Notes under the pieces: generated by a model
The model's database searches: none
The model's input: the letters and a program-made list of their open reading frames with translations, nothing else
What the model was told of the DNA's origin: nothing
Position numbers and translations under genes: made by a program
Part shown: one piece after another, positions 8,341 to 15,563 of the stretch
Numbering within the stretch: position 1 is the first letter of the stretch
Layout: each line of letters starts with the position of its first letter
DNA from: an uncultured Eubacterium sp.
Lineage (GTDB): Bacteria > Bacillota > Clostridia > Lachnospirales > Lachnospiraceae
Direction of reading: 5' to 3'
Assembly: GCA_905236295.1 (NCBI GenBank)
Contig: CAJOQF010000353.1
Location: 1 to 21,016 of the forward strand
Length of the DNA stretch: 21,016 nt

Positions 8341-9747
8341 CTATTTTGTCACTACGACTTTTCCACCGCCCGGGCAATCAAAAGTAGCTTCCTCTGCTCC
8401 CTTAACCGTTACGGTGACACCCTCAAACGCATCTATCTGAGCCGGATCGCACTCTCCAAAGAGAGTGATCTTAGAATCCTTTGTCGCAATAAATTTTGCG
8501 CCGGGCTCAAATTTTACTATGGCGTTTTGTATTCCTCCGGTGAGTGTAGTCGATGCAAGTTTAACCCACATGTCGCGCTCCGGATCCTCGTGAATGAGAT
8601 CTCCCTTCACATCCATGTCTGTCATATTTACATTTACACCGAATACATCTCCATCTGCCGGAGTCTTACACGGATCGTCATTAAATATTGTATGTACGAT
8701 AACGCCTTCATCTGAACTGATATCAACTCCGTCGAGATCTATCATTGCGTTGTGGCTCTTTATAAGAACTGCTTCTTTCTTTGTGTGAATCCTTCCGCCG
8801 TTTACGGTAAAGTCCGCAACTTCTTCTTTCCATCCGTTTACACAGTGCGTAAGCGCAAAGTATGTGCCGCAGTCCGCCTCACAGTCATTGAAAGTCATAT
8901 CGGAATTTCCCGCGATGATCGCTGCCATATTTGACATATCAAATCTGCAGTTGTTGAAAAAGTCATGACATGCCGGATCTGCGTATGCCCCGTAACCACT
9001 CTTGGTACAGATTATGTCACAGTTGTTTGCCTCGAGATAAACATAACCTTCGGATGACTCCGTAGACAATGCTGCCCAACCATCACAGATGATTGTTGAA
9101 TCATAAAAATATGTGGTTGAATTGCTCATTGAGCAGTGAGTTCTGGTGTTTCCGTCAATCTCAAGTGGCGGCGGCGGAGTGCTCATAAGTGCACTCGGAC
9201 GCTCAATGTCATCTCCATACGGGATTCCGTGTGAATATATAATCGAATCGTACACGCGAAGGACTCCGCCTTCCTCTGCTGCCGTAGAGTAGCGTGTGCG
9301 TCCATTGGTGTCGATTATCGCGTTCTTCAAAGTCATATGTGCTCCGTATTTAACTGCAGCCGCAGCTGACGGTCCACCGATTCCCTGTCCGTCTCCGGCC
9401 GTGCTTATCACCGCGCCATCGATCGTGACGTCCGAAGCTGCGCCTTCCGCGTATACTCCGCCTTCTGTTCCCTTGTATGCAACTACTTTCAGGTTTTTAA
9501 CTTCGTTGTCACTTACTTCTCCGCCGTATACCACTGACGGATTTGAAGTTGCCTCGTCATATTTTCCGTCTTTGATATGTACTGCCGCAATTGCATCTTT
9601 TGCCGGCTCAAACCAGTTTACCGGAGGTTTTCCCGGATTTAACACCGCATTTACACCCTGAATGATATCTGCCATTGTCAAAAGATTGGTACACTCTTTT
9701 CTCTCCGGCTTTGCAAGTGTAACGCCAAGTATCTTTTTAGTCTCCAT
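8341..9747 (-). CDS. Right-handed beta-helix-like protein without signal peptide, function unknown
   Basis: A 468-aa protein. I do not recognise a named family beyond a parallel beta-helix look: from about residue 80 to 420 there are recurring short strands with stacked small and Asn/Asp turns (for example VTIDGAVIST, MTLKNAIIDT, YFYDSTIICD, VYLEANNCDI, FFNNCRFDMS, MTFNDCEADC). The C-terminus (FIATKDSKITLFGE onward) continues this pattern. The N-terminus, METKKILGVTLAKPERKE, has no signal peptide or anchor, which is unusual because most beta-helix carbohydrate enzymes are secreted. A cysteine-rich middle fits a reducing cytoplasm. AGGAGA lies 6 nt before the ATG. It is in one operon with an MFS transporter (104 nt upstream) and a VOC protein (28 nt downstream), so an intracellular enzyme for an imported small molecule is my inference. 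No catalytic triad is assignable. Confidence 0.65.
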   Translation of the reverse strand: METKKILGVTLAKPERKECTNLLTMADIIQGVNAVLNPGKPPVNWFEPAKDAIAAVHIKDGKYDEATSNPSVVYGGEVSDNEVKNLKVVAYKGTEGGVYAEGAASDVTIDGAVISTAGDGQGIGGPSAAAAVKYGAHMTLKNAIIDTNGRTRYSTAAEEGGVLRVYDSIIYSHGIPYGDDIERPSALMSTPPPPLEIDGNTRTHCSMSNSTTYFYDSTIICDGWAALSTESSEGYVYLEANNCDIICTKSGYGAYADPACHDFFNNCRFDMSNMAAIIAGNSDMTFNDCEADCGTYFALTHCVNGWKEEVADFTVNGGRIHTKKEAVLIKSHNAMIDLDGVDISSDEGVIVHTIFNDDPCKTPADGDVFGVNVNMTDMDVKGDLIHEDPERDMWVKLASTTLTGGIQNAIVKFEPGAKFIATKDSKITLFGECDPAQIDAFEGVTVTVKGAEEATFDCPGGGKVVVTK

Positions 9748-9802
9748 ATATGATCTCCTCTCAATTACCTAGCATTATGGTATATGTTTGCTCTTAGTAT
9801 TA

Positions 9803-9828
9803 GAGCCCCGCATTCTCATGCAGGGCTC
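9803..9828 (-). other. Intercistronic GNRA hairpin in the operon mRNA (no U-tract)
   Basis: Between the MFS stop and the beta-helix start the minus-strand RNA can form an 11-bp stem (GAGCCCUGCAU with AUGCGGGGCUC) closed by a GAGA tetraloop. One pair is G-U in this RNA but would be C-A on the opposite strand, so the pairing fits minus transcription. The sequence after it is UAAUACUAAG, not a U-run, so it looks like an RNA-processing or stability element rather than a full terminator. Confidence 0.6.
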
Positions 9829-9851
9829 AGGTTATATATTGGTGGGTTTAA

Positions 9852-11186
9852 TCATGCTTTCTTCTTTTTACCAATGTAATCACGCTCCGCAGCGTTTGCA
9901 TCTTCCATCTTGAGCATCGGAAGCATCGATATAAGTCCTACTACACAGATTACAAGAAGTATGCCGTATGCAAGCGTTCCGTGACCCATCTGAATAAGGG
10001 TAACCATCATAAGAGCTGCTACAGCCGAAGGGATGAGCTGTATAGCCATGATGATTCGGTTTGCGCTCTGGTATTCTCTACGGCCGAATGCGAAAGCTGT
10101 AATACATGGATGCATTGTCGGAACACCACCCGTCATGCAGGCAACTCCGAATCCCCATGCAACCATAAGCGGCACTGATCCGCCTTCCGGCTGAAGCATA
10201 AGGCAAAGAATCGGGATGAGCTCTGTAAGTCCAAGGATTATTGACGCCCAAACTGAACCGAGCTTGTCATCGAGCACACCGAATATGAAGGACATCGGAA
10301 TTCCTAAGGCAGCTCCGATTGCCAGGAATAACAATGCCTGTCCCCAAACAGCGCCCTGGAAGCCGTCCAAAGAGAGATATCTGACAGCCATTGAACCCAT
10401 GCAGGCGTTGATGATGAACTGGAATGCGCCAAAACTGATTATAAGCAACCATGATTTCTTCTGGCGAAGAACCTCTCCAACAGTAAGATGCACCTCATCT
10501 GCACCTGTCTCTGAAGGCGGAGCCTGGTTCGCGCCATCCGGATAAAGTCCTGCATCCTCAGGAGTATCTTTGATGCAGAATGCTACTACCAAAATAATAA
10601 CTACTATAACAATTGCTATCGCAACGTAAAACGGTCTGTAATCTCCACCGAGATTGTTCTTGATAAATGTTGTCATTGTTGCGGTTCCGATGATCGAAAA
10701 CAGCGGAGAACCGAGGGTTACAATACCCATTATTCGACCGCGGAGACGTATGAACCAGTTTGCAACAAGCATGAAACCTGCCATCTGAAGTACCATACAT
10801 CCGCAGCGAACAATGAAAAGAGAGATGAAGAACAACAGATAGTTTCCTGATGCAGCACCGCCATTGCAATCAAGGCCGTTAGCACCAACTATTCCAAATA
10901 CGCCCGCTGCGGTGATAAGCAAGATCACCATAAGAGGCTTTTTAACTCCGAACTTTATGAATAAAGTTCCGTATACAAATGTAAGGATTATACAAATAAA
11001 GTTACCTACCGTCATCGGAAGCTGTGTCGCTGATGCGTCCCAACCGCCTCCCTCTGCGGTTATGAAAGTCTGAATGATGTTTATCTGATCATTCTGAAGT
11101 CCTGAATACAGGAACATGAACACTATACCAAGTACACAAAGCAGCACGGCATAGCCTAAGAATTTTCCTTTTTTAGCGTTTTGCAT
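9852..11186 (-). CDS. MFS transporter (oxalate/formate-antiporter-like branch)
   Basis: A 444-aa integral membrane protein with about 12 hydrophobic segments (first at about residues 10-30) and a cytoplasmic central loop around residues 208-240 (DTPEDAGLYPDG through the charged EVHLTVGEVLRQKKSW). The KFGVKKPL segment after TM2 and RLRGRIMGI after TM4 are the usual MFS loop positions. The topology and the DTPEDAGLYPDG loop resemble the OFA-type MFS carriers of anaerobes that move organic acids or related small molecules. A strong AAGGAGG site precedes the ATG. It starts 18 nt after the MDR dehydrogenase stop, so the two are co-transcribed. The likely role is uptake or exchange of the operon's substrate or product; the substrate is not determinable. 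Confidence 0.87.
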   Translation of the reverse strand: MQNAKKGKFLGYAVLLCVLGIVFMFLYSGLQNDQINIIQTFITAEGGGWDASATQLPMTVGNFICIILTFVYGTLFIKFGVKKPLMVILLITAAGVFGIVGANGLDCNGGAASGNYLLFFISLFIVRCGCMVLQMAGFMLVANWFIRLRGRIMGIVTLGSPLFSIIGTATMTTFIKNNLGGDYRPFYVAIAIVIVVIILVVAFCIKDTPEDAGLYPDGANQAPPSETGADEVHLTVGEVLRQKKSWLLIISFGAFQFIINACMGSMAVRYLSLDGFQGAVWGQALLFLAIGAALGIPMSFIFGVLDDKLGSVWASIILGLTELIPILCLMLQPEGGSVPLMVAWGFGVACMTGGVPTMHPCITAFAFGRREYQSANRIIMAIQLIPSAVAALMMVTLIQMGHGTLAYGILLVICVVGLISMLPMLKMEDANAAERDYIGKKKKA

Positions 11187-11204
11187 TTATCTTTCCTCCT
11201 TCTA

Positions 11205-12251
11205 TTACCACTCTATAAGACCTGCTGTAAGTTCTCCGTTAACTTCCGGATATACATATTTTGCATAGGCTTCCGGAATTTCCGTGTACTTAAATCTATG
11301 ACTTATCAGCGGCGTGATATCAAGCTTTCCGTATTTGATCATGTTCAGGAATACCTTGATGTCCTCATCACTCGTCCATACATCCGAGTTCTGGTAAGCA
11401 TTTAACTTATCGTTCATTACCGGTGGCCATGTGCCGTTTATGATAAGATCCGCTCTCTTGAGCTTATACGGCTTTGAGTTTACATAAGTTCCTATAAGAC
11501 TTGCGCCCTTTTGCATTATAGGATCGTCAATCGGCGGCATCTCCTGTCCGTGTACCTGCGATATCATCACGACCCTTCCTCTCTCAGATACCATCTCGGC
11601 TGCCTGCATCAATGGGCCTCTCGCTCCGGTAGCCTCAAATATTACCGGAAGCCCGTCACGTCCGAGTGCTTTTATTGCATTCTCAAATCCATCCGGATCT
11701 TCTTTTGAGTTGATCGCCACATCGACACCCATCTTCTTTGCCGCCTCAAGTCTGGTGTTGTCAAGGTCGGTAACTATCACCGGGCATGCTCCCGCAAGTC
11801 TCGCACACTGCGCTGTCATAGCTCCGACAAATCCCTGCCCGAGCACTGCGCACGGCTCGCCCATCTGAAGGTTCGAACGTCTGAGCGCGTACATTCCTGT
11901 ATGTCCCAGATTCCAGAACGCTGCCTGTGCAAGATCAACTCCCTCCGGACAAAGCGTACAGTTGAGCGCCGGTGTGATCACATACTGTGCATGTTCTACA
12001 GTTGCAACTACATGATCTCCGACTTTCAGGTCATCTACGCCCTCTCCGACTTCGATGACTTCGGCTGACGTCGCATATCCGATACTTGTCGGCAGCGGAA
12101 CGATGTGCTCGCCAAGGAGTCCATTTTCTGTTCCCGGACTCATAGCTGAGTATTTTGCCTTTAAGAGAACCTCACCCACACCGGGTTTACCAATCTCTTT
12201 TTCTTTCAAAACAACTTTGCCGGGTTGCGCTTCTGCAAAAAGCGTTTTCAT
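11205..12251 (-). CDS. Medium-chain dehydrogenase/reductase (zinc-ADH fold) lacking the usual catalytic zinc ligands
   Basis: A 348-aa cytoplasmic NAD(P)-dependent oxidoreductase. The N-terminal GroES-like domain is followed by a Rossmann fold with AVLGQGFVGAMTAQCARLAG (GxGxxG, about residues 142-160) and an acidic residue after beta-2 (VTDLDN), which favours NAD(H). The usual zinc motif C-GxD is SAMSPGTEN, GHE is replaced by GYA, and the four-cysteine structural loop is absent. This is the BchC-like/cd08255-type branch of the family, so zinc-independent chemistry is likely. I chose ATG 12251 rather than an upstream in-frame GTG at 12272, because AGGAGG lies between them, 10 nt before the ATG. 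It is the first gene of the operon with the MFS, beta-helix and VOC genes, probably giving an alcohol/ketone step on an imported compound. Confidence 0.85.
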   Translation of the reverse strand: MKTLFAEAQPGKVVLKEKEIGKPGVGEVLLKAKYSAMSPGTENGLLGEHIVPLPTSIGYATSAEVIEVGEGVDDLKVGDHVVATVEHAQYVITPALNCTLCPEGVDLAQAAFWNLGHTGMYALRRSNLQMGEPCAVLGQGFVGAMTAQCARLAGACPVIVTDLDNTRLEAAKKMGVDVAINSKEDPDGFENAIKALGRDGLPVIFEATGARGPLMQAAEMVSERGRVVMISQVHGQEMPPIDDPIMQKGASLIGTYVNSKPYKLKRADLIINGTWPPVMNDKLNAYQNSDVWTSDEDIKVFLNMIKYGKLDITPLISHRFKYTEIPEAYAKYVYPEVNGELTAGLIEW

Positions 12252-12315
12252 GATTGTGAATCCTCCTCTCACTTATTATTCGTATGGTGTCAAACTGCGA
12301 GGACTCATCTATAAG

Positions 12316-12346
12316 AAAAACCTCGGCAGTTCTTACTGTCGAGGTT
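12316..12346 (-). terminator. Intrinsic terminator of the hybrid histidine kinase gene
   Basis: The minus strand has AACCTCGACAGT / ACTGCCGAGGTT (12 bp with one A-C mismatch, 4-nt loop) followed by TTTTTC. It lies about 65 nt after the kinase stop and before the MDR operon, so that operon should have its own promoter; I could not find a convincing one. Confidence 0.85.
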
Positions 12347-12409
12347 ATTATTTCATAAAGATATTTCTTTTAGAATGTTATTTTTTTGTAAAAAAGGGGC
12401 AATTATTTT

Positions 12410-14818
12410 TTAATTATGTTTGGAGATCAACATCGTCAGAATCTCCAGTAAATGCTTCTCATCCACCGGTTTTGTCAGATGCGCATCCATACCAACCTGT
12501 AAGGATTTCTGCACATCCTCCTCAAAAGCATTGGCCGTCATGGCAATTATCGGTACTGTCTTTGCATCCTCTCTTTTAAGCGCACGAATCTGTTCGGTCG
12601 CCTCCAATCCATCCAGCTTTGGCATGCGGATATCCATCAGTATCGCATCGTACGTATCCGGCTCGCACCGCTTGAACCGTTCTAAACATATCTCCCCGTT
12701 TTCTACCACATCAACCTGCATTCCGTGCATGGTTAAAAGCTCCTTCATGATCTCTGCATTTATCAGCATATCCTCTGCGAGCAGAATACGCTTATCGCGC
12801 AAAATCGCATTTGGATTCTCATCTATTTCTCTCTGCAGGGCTTGTATGGCATCGTCTGCATTGGACTCATCATGCGAAACATTTGTTGAATCCGGAATCT
12901 TTAAGGTTACACTTATGGTGACAACAGTCCCCTTATTTTTCTCACTTTGAATATCTATCGTTCCGTTCATCAGATCAACCAGATTCTTGGTGATAGCCAT
13001 TCCCAGACCGGTTCTTCCGTACTCGTTCGAAGGACTCTCCTCTTCCTGAGCAAAAGCTTCAAATATCCGTGGCATAAACTCAGGATTCATTCCGATTCCG
13101 GTATCTCTGATCACAAATTTCAAAGTAGCATTTGCGTTAAACCTGGCCGTCTCCTCAACGCTAAAGGATATAGCACCCGGGGCATCTGTAAATTTGACAG
13201 CATTGCTCAGTATATTTATAAGCACCTGTTCAAGCCTTGCCTGATCACCTATGTAGGCCTTATTTAGCGATTTACTGAGAACAATGCACTTGTACTCGAG
13301 TCCTTTTTGTCTGCATTGTTCCCTGATTAACATATTTATCTGTTCTATCGTACTGTTGAGCGAGAATTCCTCCTCCCGAATAGTCATTCGTCCCCTCTCA
13401 ATTCGCCCGACATCTATGATATCGTTGATTATACCGAGGAGCTGATTTGAACTTGCTTCTATCTTCTCAAAGTACTCCCTTGTTTTATCGGAAAGATTCG
13501 GATCCTTCCGGGCAATAGTCGCATATCCGATAATGGCATTCATTGGAGTGCGCAACTCATGGCTTACAGAATTGAGGAAAGATGCTTTTACCGCATTGGC
13601 CTCCGCCGCCTGATCAAGCGCATCGGAAAGTGCCGACTTGGTTGACATTTCCTCTCGCGTTTTTGTATCAACATCGGAAAAACCAACGCCCACATACTGA
13701 GACTCCTGTCCATCGCCAACGTTCTTTTGATCAACAGCGGCAATACGTATCATCTCGTACATCTCCCTGCCCCCGCGGACACTCAAGTATCTATAAGCGA
13801 TCATCGCTTCCCTCTTAAGCGCCTTTCTTATGTTGTCAGGGTCTATAAATTTCAGGAAGGTGCTGCGATCCACATCGGATACACAATCCCCGGCATATTG
13901 TCTCATCATCTGGCTGAATGAAAAAGTATCCCCCTCCTTTATATCAATATGGAGGTTTACGTTTGCGCGATAGCATGTGGCCAGATCCCTGTCAAGATCA
14001 ACGTAATACACGCTCCTGTAATCCTGCGCCATGGCTGTAATCATACCGTTGGCTTCGTGTCGCATCTTTACCTGCTCGAGCAGCTCCTCCTGAAGTGCTA
14101 CCCTCTCTTCAAGCTCCTCTTTTTCCTGTATGGCCGCTCCAATCTGCCTTGCGGCCTCCATCTTCTCGTCCTCTGCAATAAATCTGTCCACTATACATGT
14201 TGTTATAAGACATCCCACTGCATAAAACGGTAAAAGAGGATAATTGGTCTGAAATACGATAAAGATGATCATCATTATACCGGCAACCCCTATCGCGATA
14301 TGTCTTATCCTAAGTTTCTTTTCCGATTTTATGGCCGTCCAAAGCGCATAAGCAGCTACAAGTCCAAACATCAACACTTGTATGTAGAGTGTAATATGCC
14401 TGGCATATCCCGTCATATACTCGCCGTTACCATTAAAGCTAAACATAATAGGATATTTAAAATTGAGCATAAGGCAGATTATTTCGAATAGTATAACTAC
14501 CCATCCGCTCAGCATAAGAAGAGTTGTGAAAAAATTCCGCCTGTTAAGATAAGATACTACATACCGCATCCACAGATAGATAGATAGAGCCATTGCAACA
14601 AAGTATGTGATCGTATCCAGAAAACAAAGTGTTCTTAAATCAAACTGATATAAAATCCCCCAGAGTGCATCGGTTATATAATATAAAAGAACAGCTATCA
14701 GAAACAACTTATACCTGATAACATGTTCCGGCGATTCGCTCCTTTTTCTGCTCAGTATTGCTCCGTTTACAATTAGGTGTACCACGATTGCTAATAAACT
14801 GACGCTGGCATAATACAT
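12410..14818 (-). CDS. Hybrid sensor histidine kinase (multi-TM sensor, PAS-like, HisKA, HATPase, C-terminal REC)
   Basis: An 802-aa membrane kinase. Residues 1-215 hold about seven hydrophobic segments, followed by a Glu-rich coiled coil (about 215-255) and a PAS-like region (about 260-385). HisKA has the phospho-acceptor H420 in SVSHELRTPMNAIIGY. HATPase (about 525-640) carries the N-box ILSNAVKF, DTGIGM and GRTGLGMAI. A C-terminal receiver (about 676-800) has the pocket AEDMLIN, acceptor D729 (LMDIRMP) and the TKPV lysine. The gene stands alone with its own extended -10 promoter and terminator, so its output partner (an HPt protein or a response regulator) must be elsewhere. An AAAGGAGG site precedes the ATG. 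The domain layout is common in Lachnospiraceae. The signal is unknown; the 7TM module suggests a membrane-soluble or membrane-state cue, which is only an inference. Confidence 0.92.
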   Translation of the reverse strand: MYYASVSLLAIVVHLIVNGAILSRKRSESPEHVIRYKLFLIAVLLYYITDALWGILYQFDLRTLCFLDTITYFVAMALSIYLWMRYVVSYLNRRNFFTTLLMLSGWVVILFEIICLMLNFKYPIMFSFNGNGEYMTGYARHITLYIQVLMFGLVAAYALWTAIKSEKKLRIRHIAIGVAGIMMIIFIVFQTNYPLLPFYAVGCLITTCIVDRFIAEDEKMEAARQIGAAIQEKEELEERVALQEELLEQVKMRHEANGMITAMAQDYRSVYYVDLDRDLATCYRANVNLHIDIKEGDTFSFSQMMRQYAGDCVSDVDRSTFLKFIDPDNIRKALKREAMIAYRYLSVRGGREMYEMIRIAAVDQKNVGDGQESQYVGVGFSDVDTKTREEMSTKSALSDALDQAAEANAVKASFLNSVSHELRTPMNAIIGYATIARKDPNLSDKTREYFEKIEASSNQLLGIINDIIDVGRIERGRMTIREEEFSLNSTIEQINMLIREQCRQKGLEYKCIVLSKSLNKAYIGDQARLEQVLINILSNAVKFTDAPGAISFSVEETARFNANATLKFVIRDTGIGMNPEFMPRIFEAFAQEEESPSNEYGRTGLGMAITKNLVDLMNGTIDIQSEKNKGTVVTISVTLKIPDSTNVSHDESNADDAIQALQREIDENPNAILRDKRILLAEDMLINAEIMKELLTMHGMQVDVVENGEICLERFKRCEPDTYDAILMDIRMPKLDGLEATEQIRALKREDAKTVPIIAMTANAFEEDVQKSLQVGMDAHLTKPVDEKHLLEILTMLISKHN

Positions 14819-14861
14819 ATCTTTCGTCCTCCTTTAACAGGATCTGACTGTAGTTACCAAT

Positions 14862-14870
14862 ATTATACCA
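14862..14870 (-). promoter_or_regulatory. Extended -10 promoter of the hybrid kinase gene
   Basis: The minus strand reads TGGTATAAT, an extended -10 (TGnTATAAT), with a start expected near 14855 and a leader of about 36 nt containing AAAGGAGG. The -35 region is poor, as is usual for extended -10 promoters. Confidence 0.7.
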
Positions 14871-14956
14871 CGAAAGCACGAGGAAAATCCATACTTGTAT
14901 GGATTTGACGACGCTACGCGATAACGGACGGCAACGTCCGTTATCTCACGAAAGCA
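14869..14956. repeat. Two palindromes bracketed by a 10-bp direct repeat
   Basis: CACGAAAGCA occurs at 14869-14878 and again at 14947-14956 in the same orientation. Between the copies lie two perfect hairpins: AAATCCATA/TATGGATTT (14885-14893 and 14898-14906) and GATAACGGACG/CGTCCGTTATC (14920-14930 and 14935-14945), the latter closed by GCAA on the plus strand. No U-tract follows either. The left repeat abuts the kinase promoter and the right repeat abuts the terminator of the upstream RNA. It may be a small palindromic mobile-type unit or a regulatory block. Confidence 0.55.
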
Positions 14957-14995
14957 AAAAAAAGCGCTACCCGATTTTACTAAATCGAATAGCGC
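14956..14995 (-). terminator. Strong intrinsic terminator of the candidate non-coding RNA
   Basis: On the minus strand GCGCUAUUCGAUUU pairs with AAAUCGGGUAGCGC (14 bp, two adjacent U-G pairs, AGUA loop), followed by eight U. The two wobble pairs would be C-A mismatches on the plus strand, so the hairpin is built for minus-strand RNA. Confidence 0.93.
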
Positions 14996-15440
14996 CTTTA
15001 ATATGGTTCAAAAAGTTTCACTGTATAACCTCTCTTTCTATGGTCTAGCTCTTAATCACCTATGGGTCTCTTCCTTTCATCAAATCAACCCCTTCTATTT
15101 CCTTTGTACCTTAATCACTAAAACCATCATCTATATTAAACTCTTTCGAGATATTTGGTCGGATCAAAGTCTTATCTTCCCATTGGACCGTACCTCCTAT
15201 TCATGAATCCTTCAACAGAAACTTTCGTCCTCCCGAACCAGTACCTCCTATTCTTTTCAATCGATCAATAAAAGCTACTCGTCTATCGTCCCATTGGACC
15301 TACCTCCTGTTAACTATTTCATCCTCCACCTGTTTGAAGGATGCTCCGTCTCCAACTCCCCGAACATCTCAACCGCAATCTCTCTTCATATACTAGGAAT
15401 AGATTTCCTCTATCTGTGTTGTGTCCGCTTCGTTGTTTGT
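14956..15440 (-). ncRNA. Candidate structured, GGA-rich non-coding RNA (about 485 nt), no known family recognised
   Basis: A consensus promoter and a strong terminator bracket this stretch, and no minus-strand reading frame of useful length fills it, so it looks like an independent RNA. It is purine-rich, with 17 GGA triplets. Exact AGGAGGU 7-mers occur three times (plus-strand 15192-15198, 15243-15249, 15302-15308), each preceded by AAUA or AACA and followed by a small hairpin: GUCC-AAUG-GGAC, GUUC-GGGA-GGAC, and UCC-AAUG-GGA. Other hairpins: AUAGA-GGAAA-UCUAU (15399-15413), CAUCCUUC/GGAGGAUG (15320-15343), and CUC-GAAA-GAG (15141-15150). AUGGUU (15122-15127) can pair with AACCAU (15003-15008), enclosing two GUGAUUAAG repeats. 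It lacks the conserved blocks of RNase P, tmRNA, SRP, 6S and T-box RNAs. Very short frames with good ribosome sites exist (two encode Met-Gly-Arg-stop), so a micro-ORF transcript is the main alternative. Confidence 0.6.
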
Positions 15441-15446
15441 GACTGT

Positions 15447-15475
15447 ATAATACAATTATTCTTCTAAATTGTCAA
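15447..15475 (-). promoter_or_regulatory. Strong sigma-A promoter of the candidate RNA
   Basis: The minus strand has TTGACA (15470-15475), a 17-bp spacer and TATTAT (15447-15452); the start is expected near 15440. Directly upstream is TTTTTCGAAAAA (15480-15491) in an A/T-tract context that resembles an UP element. The rest of 15492-15563, downstream of udp, holds no gene, and I found no convincing udp terminator there, so read-through into this promoter region is possible. Confidence 0.85.
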
Positions 15476-15563
15476 TAAGTTTTTCGAAAAAAGTTAAATT
15501 GTCCGAAAAGTTGGAATTTTGTTTATCTGTAAGAACAATTCTGATTAGTCTTGAACTGTATGG

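Noticed and set aside
12288..12293. Minus-strand TTGACA upstream of the MDR operon as a -35 element
   Set aside because: At 16-18 nt spacing the -10 position falls on GAGAGG inside the ribosome site; no acceptable -10 is present.
15003..15206. A 67-codon plus-strand frame inside the candidate RNA
   Set aside because: No ribosome site, no plus-strand promoter, low-complexity product; promoter and terminator are both on the minus strand.
14956..15440. T-box, RNase P, tmRNA or 6S RNA as identity of the candidate RNA
   Set aside because: No T-box AGGGUGGNACCGCG-like block, no RNase P GAGGAAAGUCC core, no tmRNA ends and no 6S-like long closing stem could be found.
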